Origin: Clostridia bacterium
GTDB lineage: Bacteria > Bacillota > Clostridia > CAKSNL01 > HGM11501
Direction: 5' to 3'
NCBI GenBank assembly: GCA_030535815.1
Contig: JAUNRD010000021.1
Coordinates: 1 to 13,465, forward strand
Length of the DNA stretch: 13,465 bases
Below the pieces are notes generated by a model. It ran no database searches and was not told the origin of the DNA. It was given only the letters and a program-made list of their open reading frames with translations. This document shows, one piece after another, positions 1-6,599 of the stretch; the first letter of the stretch is position 1, and every line of letters begins with the position of its first letter. The position numbers and the translations under genes were made by a program.

Positions 1-2
1 TA

Positions 3-137
3 GCTGCAGGAAACGATGCATACTTAAAGCCTGAGTTCGCTCTTTGCGCCATGGAGAAATATATCAAGGGATTTTCCGCAGGTGATTACGACTGCGTAAG
101 AACAGGCATTCTTGACAAAGAATTCAAATATATATAA
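3..137 (+). CDS. C-terminal end of an unidentified protein (5' truncated by the window edge)
   Basis: Only the frame starting at base 3 is open from the window edge. It gives 44 residues and stops at TAA 135-137; the other two forward frames stop within the first 35 bases. The visible tail contains NDAYLKPEFALCAMEKYIKG followed by a short D/Y/C-rich stretch ending KEFKYI. I do not recognise the family. The codon use resembles the core genes downstream. The gene ends 55 bases before the ligA start with no hairpin-plus-T terminator between them, so it may be co-transcribed with ligA. That it is a coding tail rests on the open frame, the protein-like composition and the position. Confidence 0.6.
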   Translation, partial: AAGNDAYLKPEFALCAMEKYIKGFSAGDYDCVRTGILDKEFKYI

Positions 138-192
138 ATATTTATATATTTACACATTTATAATTATCTATATAATATAGAGGGTGAAGCGT
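138..192 (+). promoter_or_regulatory. AT-rich ligA leader with possible -10 box and the ribosome binding site that fixes the start
   Basis: This short intergenic stretch is almost entirely A and T. A TATAAT at 159-164 could be a -10 box, but no recognisable -35 lies 16-18 bases before it, so ligA may simply be read from the upstream gene. A second TATAAT at 171-176 is too close to the start, because transcripts from it would lack the ribosome binding site. AGAGGG at 179-184 is the Shine-Dalgarno and sits 8 bases before ATG 193. Confidence 0.3.
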
Positions 193-2157
193 ATGGATAT
201 ACACGAGCTTCGGGAAAAGCTTAAGCATTATAGCTATATGTACTATGTAAAGGACGATCCCGAGATAACCGACTATGAATACGATATGATGATGCGCGAG
301 CTTATTCGTCTTGAGGAAGAATCTGCTGAGCCCATTCCTCCCGACTCCCCTTCAAGAAGAGTCGGCGGTATGGCGCTTGAAAGCTTTGAAAAGTTTACCC
401 ATGAGGTTCCGCTTCAGAGCCTTACCGATGCCTTCTCCTATGATGAGCTTTTGGATTTTGACAGAAGGGTAAAGGATGAGTGTCCCGATGCCACATATGA
501 TGTGGAGGTTAAGATTGACGGTCTTTCCGTTGCTCTTACCTATGAGGGAGGCTACTTTGTAAAGGGTGCAACCCGAGGTGACGGTGAAGTGGGTGAGGAT
601 GTAACGGAGAATCTTCGCACCATCGGCTCCATTCCTTTAAAGCTTAAAGAGGATGTAGACATCATCGTGAGGGGTGAGGTTTATATGCCCCGAAAGAACT
701 TTTTTGCATTGAATGAAAAAAGAGAGGAAGCGGGCGAGCCCTTATTTAAAAATCCCAGAAATGCGGCGGCAGGCTCCCTTCGTCAGCTTGATTCTAAAAT
801 TACGGCAGGTCGCGGTCTTGATATTTTGATTTTCAACGTACAAAAGTGCGATGCAAAAACCTTTGATACACACACGGAATCCCTAACTTATCTTGAAAGT
901 CTCGGCTTTAAGATGGTGCCTGTGAGAAAAAGCTGTAAAACAATTGACGATGCCATTGCCGAAATCGAGAAAATCGGAAGCGGGGAATATAATTTAGGCT
1001 TTGAAATTGACGGTGCGGTTATAAAGGTAAACGAGCTATCCTACCGTGAAAAATTAGGATCCACCGCAAAGGCACCCAGATGGGCAATTGCCTATAAATA
1101 TCCGCCCGAACAGAAGGAAACAAAGCTTCTTGATATTGAAATTCAGGTGGGACGCACCGGTGTTTTAACGCCCAATGCGGTTTTAACTCCGGTATTCATC
1201 GGAGGAACAACCGTGGGAAGGGCAACCCTTCACAACATCGACTTCATCCGTCAGAAGGATATGATGATAGGAGATACCGTAATCATACAAAAGGCGGGAG
1301 AAATCATTCCCGAGGTGGTTTCTGTTGTAAAGGAAAAAAGAGACGGAAGCGAAAGGGTTTTCAATATGCCCGAATTTTGCCCCGTATGCGGCGCAAAAAC
1401 GGTGCGCTATGAAAACGAAGCGGCAATACGATGCAGCGGAAACGAGTGCCCCGCCCAGCTTCAGCGAAATATCGAGCATTTCGTATCCCGTGATGCCATG
1501 AACATCGACGGCCTCGGCCCTGCGATAATTGCTCAGATGCTTGAACGAAAGCTTATATCCTCCACAGCCGATCTTTACTATATTAAAAAGGAAGATGTGG
1601 CAGCCTTAGATAAAATGGGCGAAAAGTCGGCAGAAAACTTAGATGAGGCAATTAAAAAGTCTAAAGAAAGCGATTTATCCAATCTCATATTTGCCCTCGG
1701 TATCCGTCAGGTTGGGCAGAGTGCGGGAAAGAGCCTGGCAAAACACTTCAAGACTTTGGATGCATTTATGGCAGCAGGCGAAGAGGAGCTTTCGGCAATA
1801 GACGATATCGGCCCCATTACGGCAAAAAACATCGTTACCTATATGTCGGAAACGCAGAATCTTTCCAATATCCAAAATCTTATTGGTGCCGGTGTTAATA
1901 CCATATATAAGGAAGAAGAACTGACGGACGAGCGCTTTTCGGGATTAACCTTCGTTCTTACGGGTACACTTCCCACATATACAAGAGATCAGGCGTCGGC
2001 AATAATCGAACGCTTCGGGGGCAAGGTGTCGGGCTCGGTATCCAAAAAGACAAGCTATGTCCTCTTTGGCGACGAGGCAGGAAGTAAATTAACAAAGGCA
2101 AAGGATTTGGGCGTTACCCTCATAACGGAAGAAGAATTTAACGAAATGATAAAGTGA
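193..2157 (+). CDS. ligA: NAD+-dependent DNA ligase LigA
   Basis: LigA seals 3'-OH/5'-phosphate nicks in duplex DNA using NAD+, in lagging-strand joining and repair in the cytoplasm. The 654-residue product has the usual length and full domain order: the Ia domain with the DYEYD motif near 26-30, the adenylation domain with the AMP-accepting lysine of KIDG near 107, the SGRG-like stretch TRGDGEVGEDV near 127-137, and the OB fold near 315-385. These are followed by a four-cysteine zinc finger (about 396, 399, 414, 419), helix-hairpin-helix repeats and a C-terminal BRCT domain from about 582. A GTG at 184 would add three residues, but it overlaps the Shine-Dalgarno AGAGGG, so ATG 193 is the better start. 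All key residues are present, so the enzyme should be active. A terminator follows directly. Confidence 0.97.
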   Translation: MDIHELREKLKHYSYMYYVKDDPEITDYEYDMMMRELIRLEEESAEPIPPDSPSRRVGGMALESFEKFTHEVPLQSLTDAFSYDELLDFDRRVKDECPDATYDVEVKIDGLSVALTYEGGYFVKGATRGDGEVGEDVTENLRTIGSIPLKLKEDVDIIVRGEVYMPRKNFFALNEKREEAGEPLFKNPRNAAAGSLRQLDSKITAGRGLDILIFNVQKCDAKTFDTHTESLTYLESLGFKMVPVRKSCKTIDDAIAEIEKIGSGEYNLGFEIDGAVIKVNELSYREKLGSTAKAPRWAIAYKYPPEQKETKLLDIEIQVGRTGVLTPNAVLTPVFIGGTTVGRATLHNIDFIRQKDMMIGDTVIIQKAGEIIPEVVSVVKEKRDGSERVFNMPEFCPVCGAKTVRYENEAAIRCSGNECPAQLQRNIEHFVSRDAMNIDGLGPAIIAQMLERKLISSTADLYYIKKEDVAALDKMGEKSAENLDEAIKKSKESDLSNLIFALGIRQVGQSAGKSLAKHFKTLDAFMAAGEEELSAIDDIGPITAKNIVTYMSETQNLSNIQNLIGAGVNTIYKEEELTDERFSGLTFVLTGTLPTYTRDQASAIIERFGGKVSGSVSKKTSYVLFGDEAGSKLTKAKDLGVTLITEEEFNEMIK

Positions 2158-2192
2158 AAAAATACGGAAGGTGCCACCTTCCGTATTTTTTC
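2157..2192 (+). terminator. Intrinsic terminator after ligA
   Basis: A perfect 12-base stem, AATACGGAAGGT at 2161-2172 pairing with 2176-2187, has a 3-base loop. It is flanked by A residues on the left and a T run to 2191. It begins at the ligA stop codon. The A/T flanks would let it work in both directions. Confidence 0.92.
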
Positions 2193-2224
2193 GCCCCTTT
2201 ATATTACAATTCGGTAAAGTTTTT

Positions 2225-2284
2225 GTGCAAGTTATATTAAAAGTGCAAAATTATATTGATTTTTTTGTGCAATTGTGGTATATT
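2225..2284 (+). repeat. Three GTGCAA...TATATT repeats in the hpf promoter region
   Basis: GTGCAA occurs at 2225-2230, 2243-2248 and 2267-2272. The first two are followed after one or two bases by TTATATT. The third is followed after six bases by TATATT, which is also the -10 box. The third copy lies in the promoter spacer, so a protein bound there would compete with RNA polymerase. An operator role is inferred only from position and repetition. Confidence 0.5.
2256..2284 (+). promoter_or_regulatory. Probable sigma-A promoter of hpf
   Basis: TTGATT at 2256-2261 and TATATT at 2279-2284 are separated by exactly 17 bases. Transcription would start near 2291, giving a leader of about 44 bases before hpf. 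The ligA terminator lies upstream, so hpf needs its own promoter and this is the only good candidate. Confidence 0.7.
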
Positions 2285-2292
2285 ATAAATAA

Positions 2293-2309
2293 GGAAGGGA
2301 AAGCCTTCC
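2293..2309 (+). other. Hairpin at the predicted 5' end of the hpf mRNA
   Basis: GGAAGG at 2293-2298 pairs with CCTTCC at 2304-2309 across a 5-base loop. It falls two bases after the predicted transcription start. A 5'-terminal stem of this kind commonly protects Gram-positive mRNAs from 5'-end-dependent decay; that role here is inference. The hpf Shine-Dalgarno AAAGGGG at 2320-2326 stays outside the stem. Confidence 0.5.
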
Positions 2310-2334
2310 GGTAAAAACGAAAGGGGCTGTTTAT

Positions 2335-2865
2335 ATGAAGGTTATCATCAGTGGAAGAAGAATTGAAATTGAAGAGCGTCTTAAGGAATTAATCGAAAAG
2401 AAGCTTTCAAAGCTGGACAAATTCTTCCGGGAGGACGCAGAGGCGAAAGTAACCTTAACGGGTGAAAAGGGAGACCGCAGCGTCATGGAGGTAACAGTCT
2501 TTACAGGCGGAATGATTTACCGCGCCGAGGAAAATACGGACGATGCTTACACGGCAATCGACAAGGTGGTTACGGTAATTGAGCGTCAGATAAGGAAAAA
2601 TAAAACACGCCTTGAAAAGAGACTCCGTGAAAACGCTTTTGATGCTGCAAACTTTGAAACGGGCACCGAAACCGACGAAGAAAAGGAATTCAACGTTGTA
2701 AAGCAGAAGAAAATCGCCTTAAAGCCCATGAGCACGGAAGAAGCGATTTTGCAGATGAACCTGCTTGGCCACGCATTCTTCGTTTTCAAGGATGCAGTAA
2801 CTGAAGAAACAAAGCTGGTTTATAAGAGAAATGATAAGGACTACGGTCTTATAGAAATGGAATAA
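2335..2865 (+). CDS. hpf: Long-form ribosome hibernation promoting factor
   Basis: HPF binds the decoding region of the 30S subunit and, in its long form, pairs two ribosomes into inactive 100S dimers during slow growth or stress. The 176-residue product has both expected parts: an N-terminal S30AE/RaiA fold (about 1-100) with basic helices, an acidic linker (about 105-120), and the C-terminal dimerisation domain with LKPMSTEEAILQMNLLGH at about 129-146 ending in YGLIEME. The length is typical for the long form. ATG 2335 follows AAAGGGG by 8 bases. It is a single-gene unit between its own promoter and a bidirectional terminator. Repeats around the promoter suggest growth-phase control, but the regulator is unknown. 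Confidence 0.96.
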   Translation: MKVIISGRRIEIEERLKELIEKKLSKLDKFFREDAEAKVTLTGEKGDRSVMEVTVFTGGMIYRAEENTDDAYTAIDKVVTVIERQIRKNKTRLEKRLRENAFDAANFETGTETDEEKEFNVVKQKKIALKPMSTEEAILQMNLLGHAFFVFKDAVTEETKLVYKRNDKDYGLIEME

Positions 2866-2868
2866 GTG

Positions 2869-2902
2869 AAAAGAAGTAACGCCAACGGCGTTACTTCTTT
2901 TT
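2869..2902. terminator. Bidirectional terminator shared by hpf and the minus-strand RHH gene
   Basis: A stem of up to 15 bases (AAAAGAAGTAACGCC at 2869-2883 pairing with the segment from 2887) has a 3-base loop, A residues on one flank and a T run on the other. It therefore functions in both orientations between converging genes. The stop codon of the RHH gene (2901-2903 on the minus strand) overlaps the edge of the stem. Confidence 0.92.
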
Positions 2903-3101
2903 ATTTGCGGGTGGGTTTTACATTGATTGCAGGATTGATGTTTCCGTCAATCAATCCGTTTTTTTCTTCGAATGACTTAATATTTTCTCTTATCAAAACG
3001 AGAACATGGCTGTTAACGCTTCTGCCTTCGTAATCTGCCACATAGGCGATTTTGTTTAACATTTCCTCTTCTATTCTTATTGAAACACTTTTGATAGCCA
3101 T
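2901..3101 (-). CDS. Ribbon-helix-helix (Arc/CopG-type) DNA-binding protein
   Basis: The 66-residue product fits the ribbon-helix-helix fold: a short beta strand KSVSIRI at 4-10, helix one at about 11-23, a turn at DYEGRS (23-28), and helix two at about 28-46 (VNSHVLVLIREN). A polar tail follows. Such proteins dimerise and insert the paired strands into the DNA major groove at palindromes. ATG 3101 is preceded on the minus strand by GGAG about 7 bases away. The gene points away from the SLOG gene, and a 27-base perfect inverted repeat touches its Shine-Dalgarno, suggesting it represses itself and perhaps its neighbour. The fold call is confident; target and role are inferred. An antitoxin is possible, but no toxin gene is adjacent on the same strand. 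Confidence 0.8.
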   Translation of the reverse strand: MAIKSVSIRIEEEMLNKIAYVADYEGRSVNSHVLVLIRENIKSFEEKNGLIDGNINPAINVKPTRK

Positions 3102-3112
3102 AAAATCACTCC

Positions 3113-3139
3113 AAAATAAATATATTGTATATTTATTTT
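3113..3139. promoter_or_regulatory. 27-base perfect inverted repeat, candidate RHH operator
   Basis: The 12-base arm AAAATAAATATA at 3113-3124 is exactly complementary to 3128-3139 around the 3-base centre TTG. It abuts the Shine-Dalgarno of the RHH gene and lies just upstream of the -10 box of the divergent SLOG gene. Protein bound here could control both directions. AT-rich DNA produces short palindromes easily, but 12 perfect pairs is long. Confidence 0.6.
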
Positions 3140-3151
3140 AACAATAATATG

Positions 3152-3160
3152 TGATATAAT
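3152..3160 (+). promoter_or_regulatory. Extended -10 promoter of the SLOG gene
   Basis: TGA-TATAAT (TG at 3152-3153, TATAAT at 3155-3160) is a full extended -10 element, so the lack of a good -35 is tolerable. Transcription would begin near 3167, which rules out any start codon at 3161. The upstream palindrome covers the -35 zone and a second palindrome covers the start of transcription. Confidence 0.6.
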
Positions 3161-3170
3161 GTGGATAATG

Positions 3171-3185
3171 GATATACAGTATATC
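3171..3185. promoter_or_regulatory. 15-base perfect inverted repeat at the SLOG transcription start
   Basis: GATATAC at 3171-3177 is exactly complementary to GTATATC at 3179-3185 around a single A. It lies about 5-20 bases downstream of the predicted start site, a classic place for a repressor roadblock. Its arms share TATA-type sequence with the 27-base repeat upstream but are not the same sequence. Confidence 0.5.
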
Positions 3186-3208
3186 TAATATATTTTGGCG
3201 GTGATGTT

Positions 3209-3724
3209 ATGGATAACGAAAAACTACACGCTTGTTGCTTTTTTGGACATAGAAAGATAAACAAGACCCCTGAACTTTTGGAAAAGCTTACTGAAACTAT
3301 AGAGTTTTTAATTGCAGACAAAGGCGTAATAACTTTCTATTTCGGCAGCAAAAGTGAATTTGACGATTTATGTTACAAGGTTGTAAGTGATTTAAAAGAA
3401 AAATATATCTACATAAAAAGAATTTATGTAAGGGTTACATATCAGCACATTGATGATGCTTACAAAAATTATCTGTTGGAGAGCTATGAGGATACATACT
3501 TCCCGGAGCAGATTGAAAATTCAGGCAGAGCTTCCTATGTGAAACGAAACAGAGAAATGATAGATAATTCGGATTACTGCGTTATTTATTATGATAAAAG
3601 CTATGTTCCGCCGAAAAGTAAAAATAATAGGCAGGATTTATTATGTAACAAGACTAAGAGCGGAACAGCCATAGCATATGACTATGCTGCAAAAAAAGGG
3701 AAAAAAGTTATAAATGTAATTTAG
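3209..3724 (+). CDS. SLOG-fold protein of the YpsA/DUF1273-like type
   Basis: The 171-residue product belongs to a family widespread in Clostridia with the SLOG/LOG Rossmann-like fold, thought to bind nucleotides or nucleotide-derived ligands; no reaction is established. Visible motifs are FFGHRK at 11-16 after the first strand, FGSKSEFD at 45-52, an arginine/lysine-rich strand KRIYVRVTY at 70-78, YVKRNREMIDNSD at 110-122, and the glycine-rich SGTAIAYDYA at 151-160 followed by a final strand KKVINVI. I chose ATG 3209 because GGTGAT precedes it and because a GTG at 3161 lies on the promoter itself. It is divergent from the RHH gene and 62 bases upstream of the symporter gene. Membership is confident; function is unknown. 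Confidence 0.82.
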   Translation: MDNEKLHACCFFGHRKINKTPELLEKLTETIEFLIADKGVITFYFGSKSEFDDLCYKVVSDLKEKYIYIKRIYVRVTYQHIDDAYKNYLLESYEDTYFPEQIENSGRASYVKRNREMIDNSDYCVIYYDKSYVPPKSKNNRQDLLCNKTKSGTAIAYDYAAKKGKKVINVI

Positions 3725-3786
3725 CAGTGACTTGTCTTATCATACAATGATTGCCCTTTGCATAAGTAATAAGCGGAGGGGTATAT

Positions 3787-5157
3787 ATGAATTTTACGGA
3801 ATTTATTTATATGGCAGACAGCTTTCTGTGGGGAGGGCCTCTTGCCCTGTTAATACTTGCATCCGGCATTTATTTTACAATAAAGCTCAACTTTCTTCAG
3901 GTAAGAAAATTAAAGGAAGCGCTTTTATCCCTGCTGAGGAAAAATGATAAAGGCGAGGGCGAAATTTCCCCATTTGCATCGCTTTGCACGTCCCTTTCGG
4001 CAACCATCGGAACGGGAAATATAATTGGAGTTGCATCTGCAATTTCCCTTGGCGGCCCCGGTGCTCTTTTCTGGATGATGACAGCCGCCTTTTTCGGTAT
4101 GGCAACAAAATATGCAGAAGGCTTCCTTGCCGTAAAATACCGCATCACGGAAAACGGGGAAACAAAAGGGGGCCCTTTTTACTATATTGAGCTTGGAATG
4201 GGGAAGGTGTTTAAGCCGCTTTCTTATTTTTTCGCCTTTTCGGGGCTTGGTGCATCCTTGCTCGGAATGGGTACACTGGTTCAGTCAAACGCCATAGCCG
4301 ATGCTGTAGGAAGCTTTTTAAAGGATAACAACAACCCTGATTTTATAAAATTCGGAAATGTCTCTTTTTCCTCGGTTACGGTGGCTTGTGCCATCCTTGC
4401 CGCTGTTTTGTCGGGAATCGCCCTTGTGGGCGGAATAAAAAGAATCTCCCGCATTGCCGAACTGACCGTTCCCTTTATGGCTCTCTTATATATATCCCTT
4501 TGCATAATAGTTATAGCAGGTCACGCCGAAAAAATAATCCCTTCAATATATCTTGTCATAAAAAGTGCCTTTTCGCCTGAGGCGGCACTTGGCGCGGCAT
4601 CGGGCATAACTTTGAGGGAGGCGCTCCGTCAAGGCCTCTCCGGCGGCGTATTTTCAAACGAAGCGGGGCTTGGTACATCGCCCATAGCCGATGCTTCGGC
4701 AAAAACCGATTCGCCCGAAAGCCAGGGGCTTTTATCAATGGTGTCGGTTTTTATTGATACCTTCGTAATCTGCACCCTTACGTCTCTTGCCGTTTTAGTT
4801 ACGGGAAGCTATAAAGAAGGCGGTATGACGGGGGCTGAAATTGCGGAAAAAACCTTTGAAACAGGCTTTTTTAAGGGCGGAGATGTTGCATCTCTTCTTT
4901 TCACGCTGTGCGTTGTCCTTTTTGCCTTTTCAACCATAATCGGATGGAGCTGCTATGGAGAAGCCTGCCTTTCCTATATAACAAAAAGCGATAAAAGGGG
5001 AATCAGGGCATACCGTTTTTTATATATTCTGGCGGTTTTTCTTGGGCCTTTCGTTTCCGTTCCCACGGTGTGGACTCTTGCAAAAGTAATGAATGCGGCA
5101 ATGGCAATTCCCAATTTAATTGCCCTTTTATTTTTAAGCAGAAGGATAAAAAGTTAA
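3787..5157 (+). CDS. Sodium:alanine/glycine symporter, AGCS family
   Basis: AGCS proteins (TC 2.A.25) import small neutral amino acids, mainly alanine and glycine, together with Na+ across the cytoplasmic membrane. The 456-residue product is the usual length and is made of about ten to eleven hydrophobic segments. The family signature lies at about 58-111: SPFASLCTSLSATIGTGN, then GGPGALFW, then the FGMATKYAE stretch. A second conserved stretch, GGPFYYIELGMG, lies at 128-139, and SGGVFSNEAGLGTSP lies in the second half. ATG 3787 follows GGAGGGG closely. No terminator separates it from the SLOG gene and no convincing promoter is seen in the 62-base gap, so readthrough is possible. No hairpin terminator is visible after it. 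Substrate choice between alanine and glycine cannot be read from the sequence. Confidence 0.95.
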   Translation: MNFTEFIYMADSFLWGGPLALLILASGIYFTIKLNFLQVRKLKEALLSLLRKNDKGEGEISPFASLCTSLSATIGTGNIIGVASAISLGGPGALFWMMTAAFFGMATKYAEGFLAVKYRITENGETKGGPFYYIELGMGKVFKPLSYFFAFSGLGASLLGMGTLVQSNAIADAVGSFLKDNNNPDFIKFGNVSFSSVTVACAILAAVLSGIALVGGIKRISRIAELTVPFMALLYISLCIIVIAGHAEKIIPSIYLVIKSAFSPEAALGAASGITLREALRQGLSGGVFSNEAGLGTSPIADASAKTDSPESQGLLSMVSVFIDTFVICTLTSLAVLVTGSYKEGGMTGAEIAEKTFETGFFKGGDVASLLFTLCVVLFAFSTIIGWSCYGEACLSYITKSDKRGIRAYRFLYILAVFLGPFVSVPTVWTLAKVMNAAMAIPNLIALLFLSRRIKS

Positions 5158-5223
5158 AAAATAATATAAAAATGAAAAAAATATTTGCCGAAATTTTATA
5201 TGAGATACCGAAAAAAACAAAAA

Positions 5224-5250
5224 AAATTTCTATAATATAAAAATTTCTAT
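5224..5250 (+). repeat. Direct repeat AAATTTCTAT upstream of the CofE-like gene
   Basis: AAATTTCTAT occurs at 5224-5233 and 5241-5250, with starts 17 bases apart. The second copy ends on the first base of the -35 box. The surrounding 5158-5280 stretch has many A-tracts and may act as bent DNA or an UP element. A binding site for an activator is a guess from position. Confidence 0.4.
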
Positions 5251-5278
5251 TGAATATTTAGGAAAAAAGATGTAAAAT
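5250..5278 (+). promoter_or_regulatory. Probable promoter of the CofE-like gene
   Basis: TTGAAT at 5250-5255 and TAAAAT at 5273-5278 are 17 bases apart, placing the start near 5285 and giving a leader of about 56 bases. The leader includes a purine-rich AAGGTGG at 5282-5288, too far from the start codon to serve it, and GAAAGGA at 5324-5330, which is the likely Shine-Dalgarno 10 bases before ATG 5341. Confidence 0.6.
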
Positions 5279-5340
5279 AATAAGGTGGTGTTGTTAAAGC
5301 AAATGCTTATGACAAACTTATTTGAAAGGACTGAAGGTTT

Positions 5341-6537
5341 ATGGAAAAAGAAAGAAGAGTCGGAACGGTATCCCGCGGTATCCGTTGTCCCATTATCCGT
5401 GAAGGGGATGACCTTGCGAAAATAGTGGCAGACAGCGTTATCGAGGCAGCAGAGTATGAAGGATTTTCCCTTCGTGACCGTGACGTTATTTCCATTACAG
5501 AGTCAATCGTAGCACGTGCACAGGGTAACTATGCATCTGTTGACGATATTGCAGAAGATGTAAAGGCGAAGCTTGGCGGAGGAACCGTGGGTGTTATTTT
5601 CCCCATCCTTTCCCGTAACCGTTTTGCTATATGCCTCCGAGGAATCGCAAAGGGCGCAAAGAAAATCGTCCTTATGTTAAGCTATCCCTCAGACGAGGTT
5701 GGTAACGAGCTTGTAAGCCTTGATAAGGTTGACGCGGCAGGGGTAAACCCCTATTCCGATGTTCTCTCTTTAGAGAAATACAGAGAGCTTTTCGGCGAAA
5801 ACAAGCACGAATTTACCGGTGTTGACTATGTTGAATACTACGGTAACCTTATAAAGGAAATGGGTGCCGAGGTTGAAATCGTTTTTGCAAACCAGGCAAA
5901 GGCAATTCTTGATTATACCGATACAGTATTAAACTGTGACATTCATACAAGGGCAAGAACAAAGCGTATCTTGAAAGCTGCAGGTGCTAAAACCGTTGTG
6001 GGAATTGATGAAATATTGACATCACCCGTAAACGGAAGCGGATACAACGAAAAGTACGGACTTCTTGGCTCAAACAAGTCTACTGAAGATAAGATAAAGC
6101 TTTTCCCCAGAGAGTGCAAGGGCCTTGTTCTGGAAATACAGAAGCAGGTACTTGAGAGAACCGGCGCTCACGTTGAAGTTATGGTTTACGGCGACGGTGC
6201 CTTCAAGGATCCTCAGGGTAAGATTTGGGAGCTTGCAGACCCGGTTGTTTCTCCTGCATTTACCGACGGACTTATCGGTACACCCAACGAGCTTAAGCTT
6301 AAGTATCTTGCGGATAACGACTATAAGGATTTGTCGGGCGAGGCATTAAAGCAGGCAATTTCAGAAAGCATCAAGAAGAAGGACGGAAACCTTGTGGGTA
6401 ATATGGCTTCCCAGGGAACAACACCCCGCCAGCTTACTGACTTAATCGGTTCGCTCTGCGACCTTACATCAGGCTCCGGCGACAAGGGAACTCCCGTTGT
6501 CCTTGTACAGGGCTATTTCGATAACTATACAAACTAA
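5341..6537 (+). CDS. CofE-like protein (coenzyme F420-0:L-glutamate ligase family), role unknown
   Basis: The 398-residue product matches the clostridial branch of the F420-0:gamma-glutamyl ligase family. CofE itself adds glutamate to F420-0 using GTP. The family's N-terminal region appears as GDDLAKIVADSVIEAA at 22-37 and DVISITESIVARAQGNYA at 48-65; a later motif, YGDGAFKDPQGKIWELADP, lies at 283-301. At nearly 400 residues it is longer than archaeal CofE (about 250). No other F420 gene is in the window and most Clostridia do not make F420, so this branch probably ligates glutamate or another amino acid to a different acceptor. Codon use is strongly biased toward GGT, CGT and CTT, suggesting good expression. 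It is a single-gene unit closed by a terminator. Family call good; substrate unknown. Confidence 0.8.
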   Translation: MEKERRVGTVSRGIRCPIIREGDDLAKIVADSVIEAAEYEGFSLRDRDVISITESIVARAQGNYASVDDIAEDVKAKLGGGTVGVIFPILSRNRFAICLRGIAKGAKKIVLMLSYPSDEVGNELVSLDKVDAAGVNPYSDVLSLEKYRELFGENKHEFTGVDYVEYYGNLIKEMGAEVEIVFANQAKAILDYTDTVLNCDIHTRARTKRILKAAGAKTVVGIDEILTSPVNGSGYNEKYGLLGSNKSTEDKIKLFPRECKGLVLEIQKQVLERTGAHVEVMVYGDGAFKDPQGKIWELADPVVSPAFTDGLIGTPNELKLKYLADNDYKDLSGEALKQAISESIKKKDGNLVGNMASQGTTPRQLTDLIGSLCDLTSGSGDKGTPVVLVQGYFDNYTN

Positions 6538-6541
6538 AATG

Positions 6542-6570
6542 AAACCTGCAGGCATTGCCTGCAGGTTTTT
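6542..6570 (+). terminator. Intrinsic terminator after the CofE-like gene
   Basis: AAACCTGCAGGC at 6542-6553 pairs perfectly with 6557-6568 across the loop ATT, followed by T residues to 6570. It starts five bases after the stop codon. Confidence 0.94.
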
Positions 6571-6599
6571 CGCATATCTGACGGAATTGAATATCGTAG

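Noticed and set aside
184..192. GTG start for ligA three codons upstream
   Set aside because: It overlaps the AGAGGG Shine-Dalgarno; ATG 193 has correct 8-base spacing.
2901..3101. RHH gene as the antitoxin of a toxin-antitoxin pair
   Set aside because: No small toxin gene lies beside it on the same strand; the neighbour is a divergent SLOG protein, which is not a known toxin family.
3161..3208. GTG start giving the SLOG protein 16 extra residues
   Set aside because: The codon is directly next to the TATAAT box and would lie at or before the transcription start; ATG 3209 has a binding site.
5291..5340. Short upstream frame in the CofE-like leader beginning TTG after AAGGTGG
   Set aside because: It is out of frame with the main gene, overlaps it without conserved features and looks like chance.
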